The translations under genes were made by a program, and so were the position numbers. Shown in pieces: positions 5,208 to 5,542 of a DNA stretch of 5,542 nucleotides. The stretch is from NCBI GenBank assembly GCA_964496075.1, contig CAZBXB010000045.1, positions 1 through 5,542 on the forward strand. Reading direction: 5' to 3'. How positions within the stretch are numbered: position 1 is the first letter of the stretch; the number at the start of each line of letters is the position of its first letter. The notes beneath the pieces are model-generated. The model saw nothing but the letters and a program-made list of their open reading frames with translations, searched no databases and was not told the origin of the DNA. This DNA is from UBA1372 sp964496075. Lineage in GTDB: Bacteria; Patescibacteriota; Microgenomatia; UBA12405.

Positions 5208-5234
5208 TTATACCAAACAAAAAAATATTGTCAA
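5207..5234 (-). promoter_or_regulatory. Consensus sigma-70 promoter of the DUF5320/DUF134 operon
   Basis: On the minus strand, a perfect TTGACA (5234-5229), a 16-bp spacer and a perfect TATAAT (5212-5207) are preceded by TGG, giving an extended -10. The predicted start is near 5200, leaving a leader of about 33 nt that contains the Shine-Dalgarno sequence. The -35 lies 5 bp beyond the stop of the upstream zinc-ribbon gene. Confidence 0.85.
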
Positions 5235-5239
5235 CCCTT

Positions 5240-5464
5240 TTAATTTTGTCTGTGTGACGCTATCTTTGCATCAATCCCGCTTCTTCTATTTATTTTATCA
5301 ACATAACCCGAACTCACTGGTGGCGCTACATATTCACCACACCTAGGACATATATCTCTTGGAGGAAATATTACTTGTCTGCAACCCCCACAAACCTCAC
5401 CCTCTAACCTATATCTCTGCCCTCTTAATCTCCAGTCACCAGCCACTCGATCTGCAGAGCTCAT
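5240..5464 (-). CDS. Short zinc-ribbon protein resembling the N-terminal part of DUF35 proteins
   Basis: This 74-residue protein has an N-terminal helix-like lead (DWRLRGQRYRLEGEV). A four-cysteine ribbon follows: Cys25, Cys28, Cys39 and Cys42 in VCGGCRQVIFPPRDICPRCG. The Y-R-L-G-x-C-x-x-C-x-x-FPPR-x-x-CPxCG pattern is that of the rubredoxin-like ribbon heading DUF35 (ChsH2-type, acyl-CoA-associated) proteins. Those normally continue into an OB-fold of about 80-100 residues. Here only about 30 further residues follow (PPVSSGYVDKINRRSGID...), so the OB-fold is missing. It may be a stand-alone ribbon or a truncated copy. Its ATG overlaps the TGA of the upstream membrane-protein gene (ATGA), pointing to translational coupling. 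An AGAG lies 5 nt upstream. Function is unknown. Confidence 0.75.
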   Translation of the reverse strand: MSSADRVAGDWRLRGQRYRLEGEVCGGCRQVIFPPRDICPRCGEYVAPPVSSGYVDKINRRSGIDAKIASHRQN

Positions 5465-5542
5465 ATTTTCTCTTTGTAATCCTTAAAATGATTTTTAGAA
5501 ATTACCTGATATGTCCAATAAAACAAAAAGCCAAAAGCTATT
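5461..5542 (-). CDS. C-terminal end of a probable membrane protein, 5' part outside the window
   Basis: Reading the minus strand from base 5541 gives an open frame of 26 codons ending in TGA at 5463-5461. It encodes a hydrophobic aromatic stretch (IAFGFLFYWTYQVI) followed by a charged tail (SKNHFKDYKEKI). This is the usual look of a last transmembrane helix with a cytoplasmic end. The TGA overlaps the ATG of the zinc-ribbon gene by the 4-bp ATGA. The other two frames of this strand stop earlier. Family cannot be told from so short a piece. Confidence 0.6.
   Translation of the reverse strand, partial: IAFGFLFYWTYQVISKNHFKDYKEKI

Noticed and set aside
4737..5257. Plus-strand frames opposite DUF134, DUF5320 and their promoter
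   Set aside because: Their Leu/Phe-rich products are typical of antisense reading of AT-rich Lys/Arg/Gly genes; the minus-strand genes have family matches and expression signals.
5461..5542. Recoded UGA (Gly, code 25)
   Set aside because: The only relevant TGA ends the partial membrane frame exactly at an ATGA overlap, which fits a normal stop; other genes end in TAA or TAG and no in-frame TGA is needed.
1..5542. CRISPR array, insertion sequence or prophage
   Set aside because: No regularly spaced repeats, no transposase or integrase motifs and no long terminal inverted repeats were seen.

Overview
This AT-rich bacterial window has compact genes, very short intergenic gaps, almost no Shine-Dalgarno sequences, tRNAs without encoded CCA, and reduced or divergent versions of universal enzymes. 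With the DUF134/DUF5320 pair, this suggests a small-genome anaerobe, most likely a Candidate Phyla Radiation (Patescibacteria) member. That placement is an inference from gene style, not from a phylogenetic marker. Stops are TAA, TAG and one TGA, so nothing points to a recoded UGA.

Layout. (1) 1-300 (+): end of a basic protein I do not recognise. (2) 335-492 (-): tandem tRNA-Arg(GCG) and tRNA-Ser(CGA), 4 nt apart, behind a perfect TATAAT. (3) 561-2392: two consecutive lower-glycolysis enzymes, a short cofactor-dependent phosphoglycerate mutase (+) and enolase (-). They converge, and their stop codons overlap by 4 bp. (4) 2393-2510: a divergent control region with back-to-back promoters for enolase and groES whose -35 boxes overlap, plus an inverted repeat in the groES leader that is not CIRCE. 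(5) 2511-4497 (+): groES-groEL. (6) 4518-4703 (+): a 61-residue protein with four cysteines. (7) 4720-5166 (-): a two-gene unit encoding a 55-residue DUF5320-like Gly/Arg-rich protein and a DUF134/UPF0251 helix-turn-helix protein. It is driven by a textbook TTGACA-N16-TGGTATAAT promoter with a perfect 14-bp palindrome at the predicted start of transcription. (8) 5240-5542 (-): a 74-residue four-cysteine zinc ribbon of DUF35 type lacking the usual OB-fold, overlapping by ATGA the end of a membrane-protein gene that runs off the window.

How the parts work together. Phosphoglycerate mutase and enolase carry 3-phosphoglycerate to phosphoenolpyruvate. GroES and GroEL form the folding chamber. The DUF5320/DUF134 pair looks like a small regulated unit: the DUF134 protein could bind the palindrome, though this is not shown. 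The least explained and most interesting parts are the DUF5320/DUF134 control region, the enolase/groES divergent promoter, the altered enolase active-site loops and the short zinc-ribbon gene.
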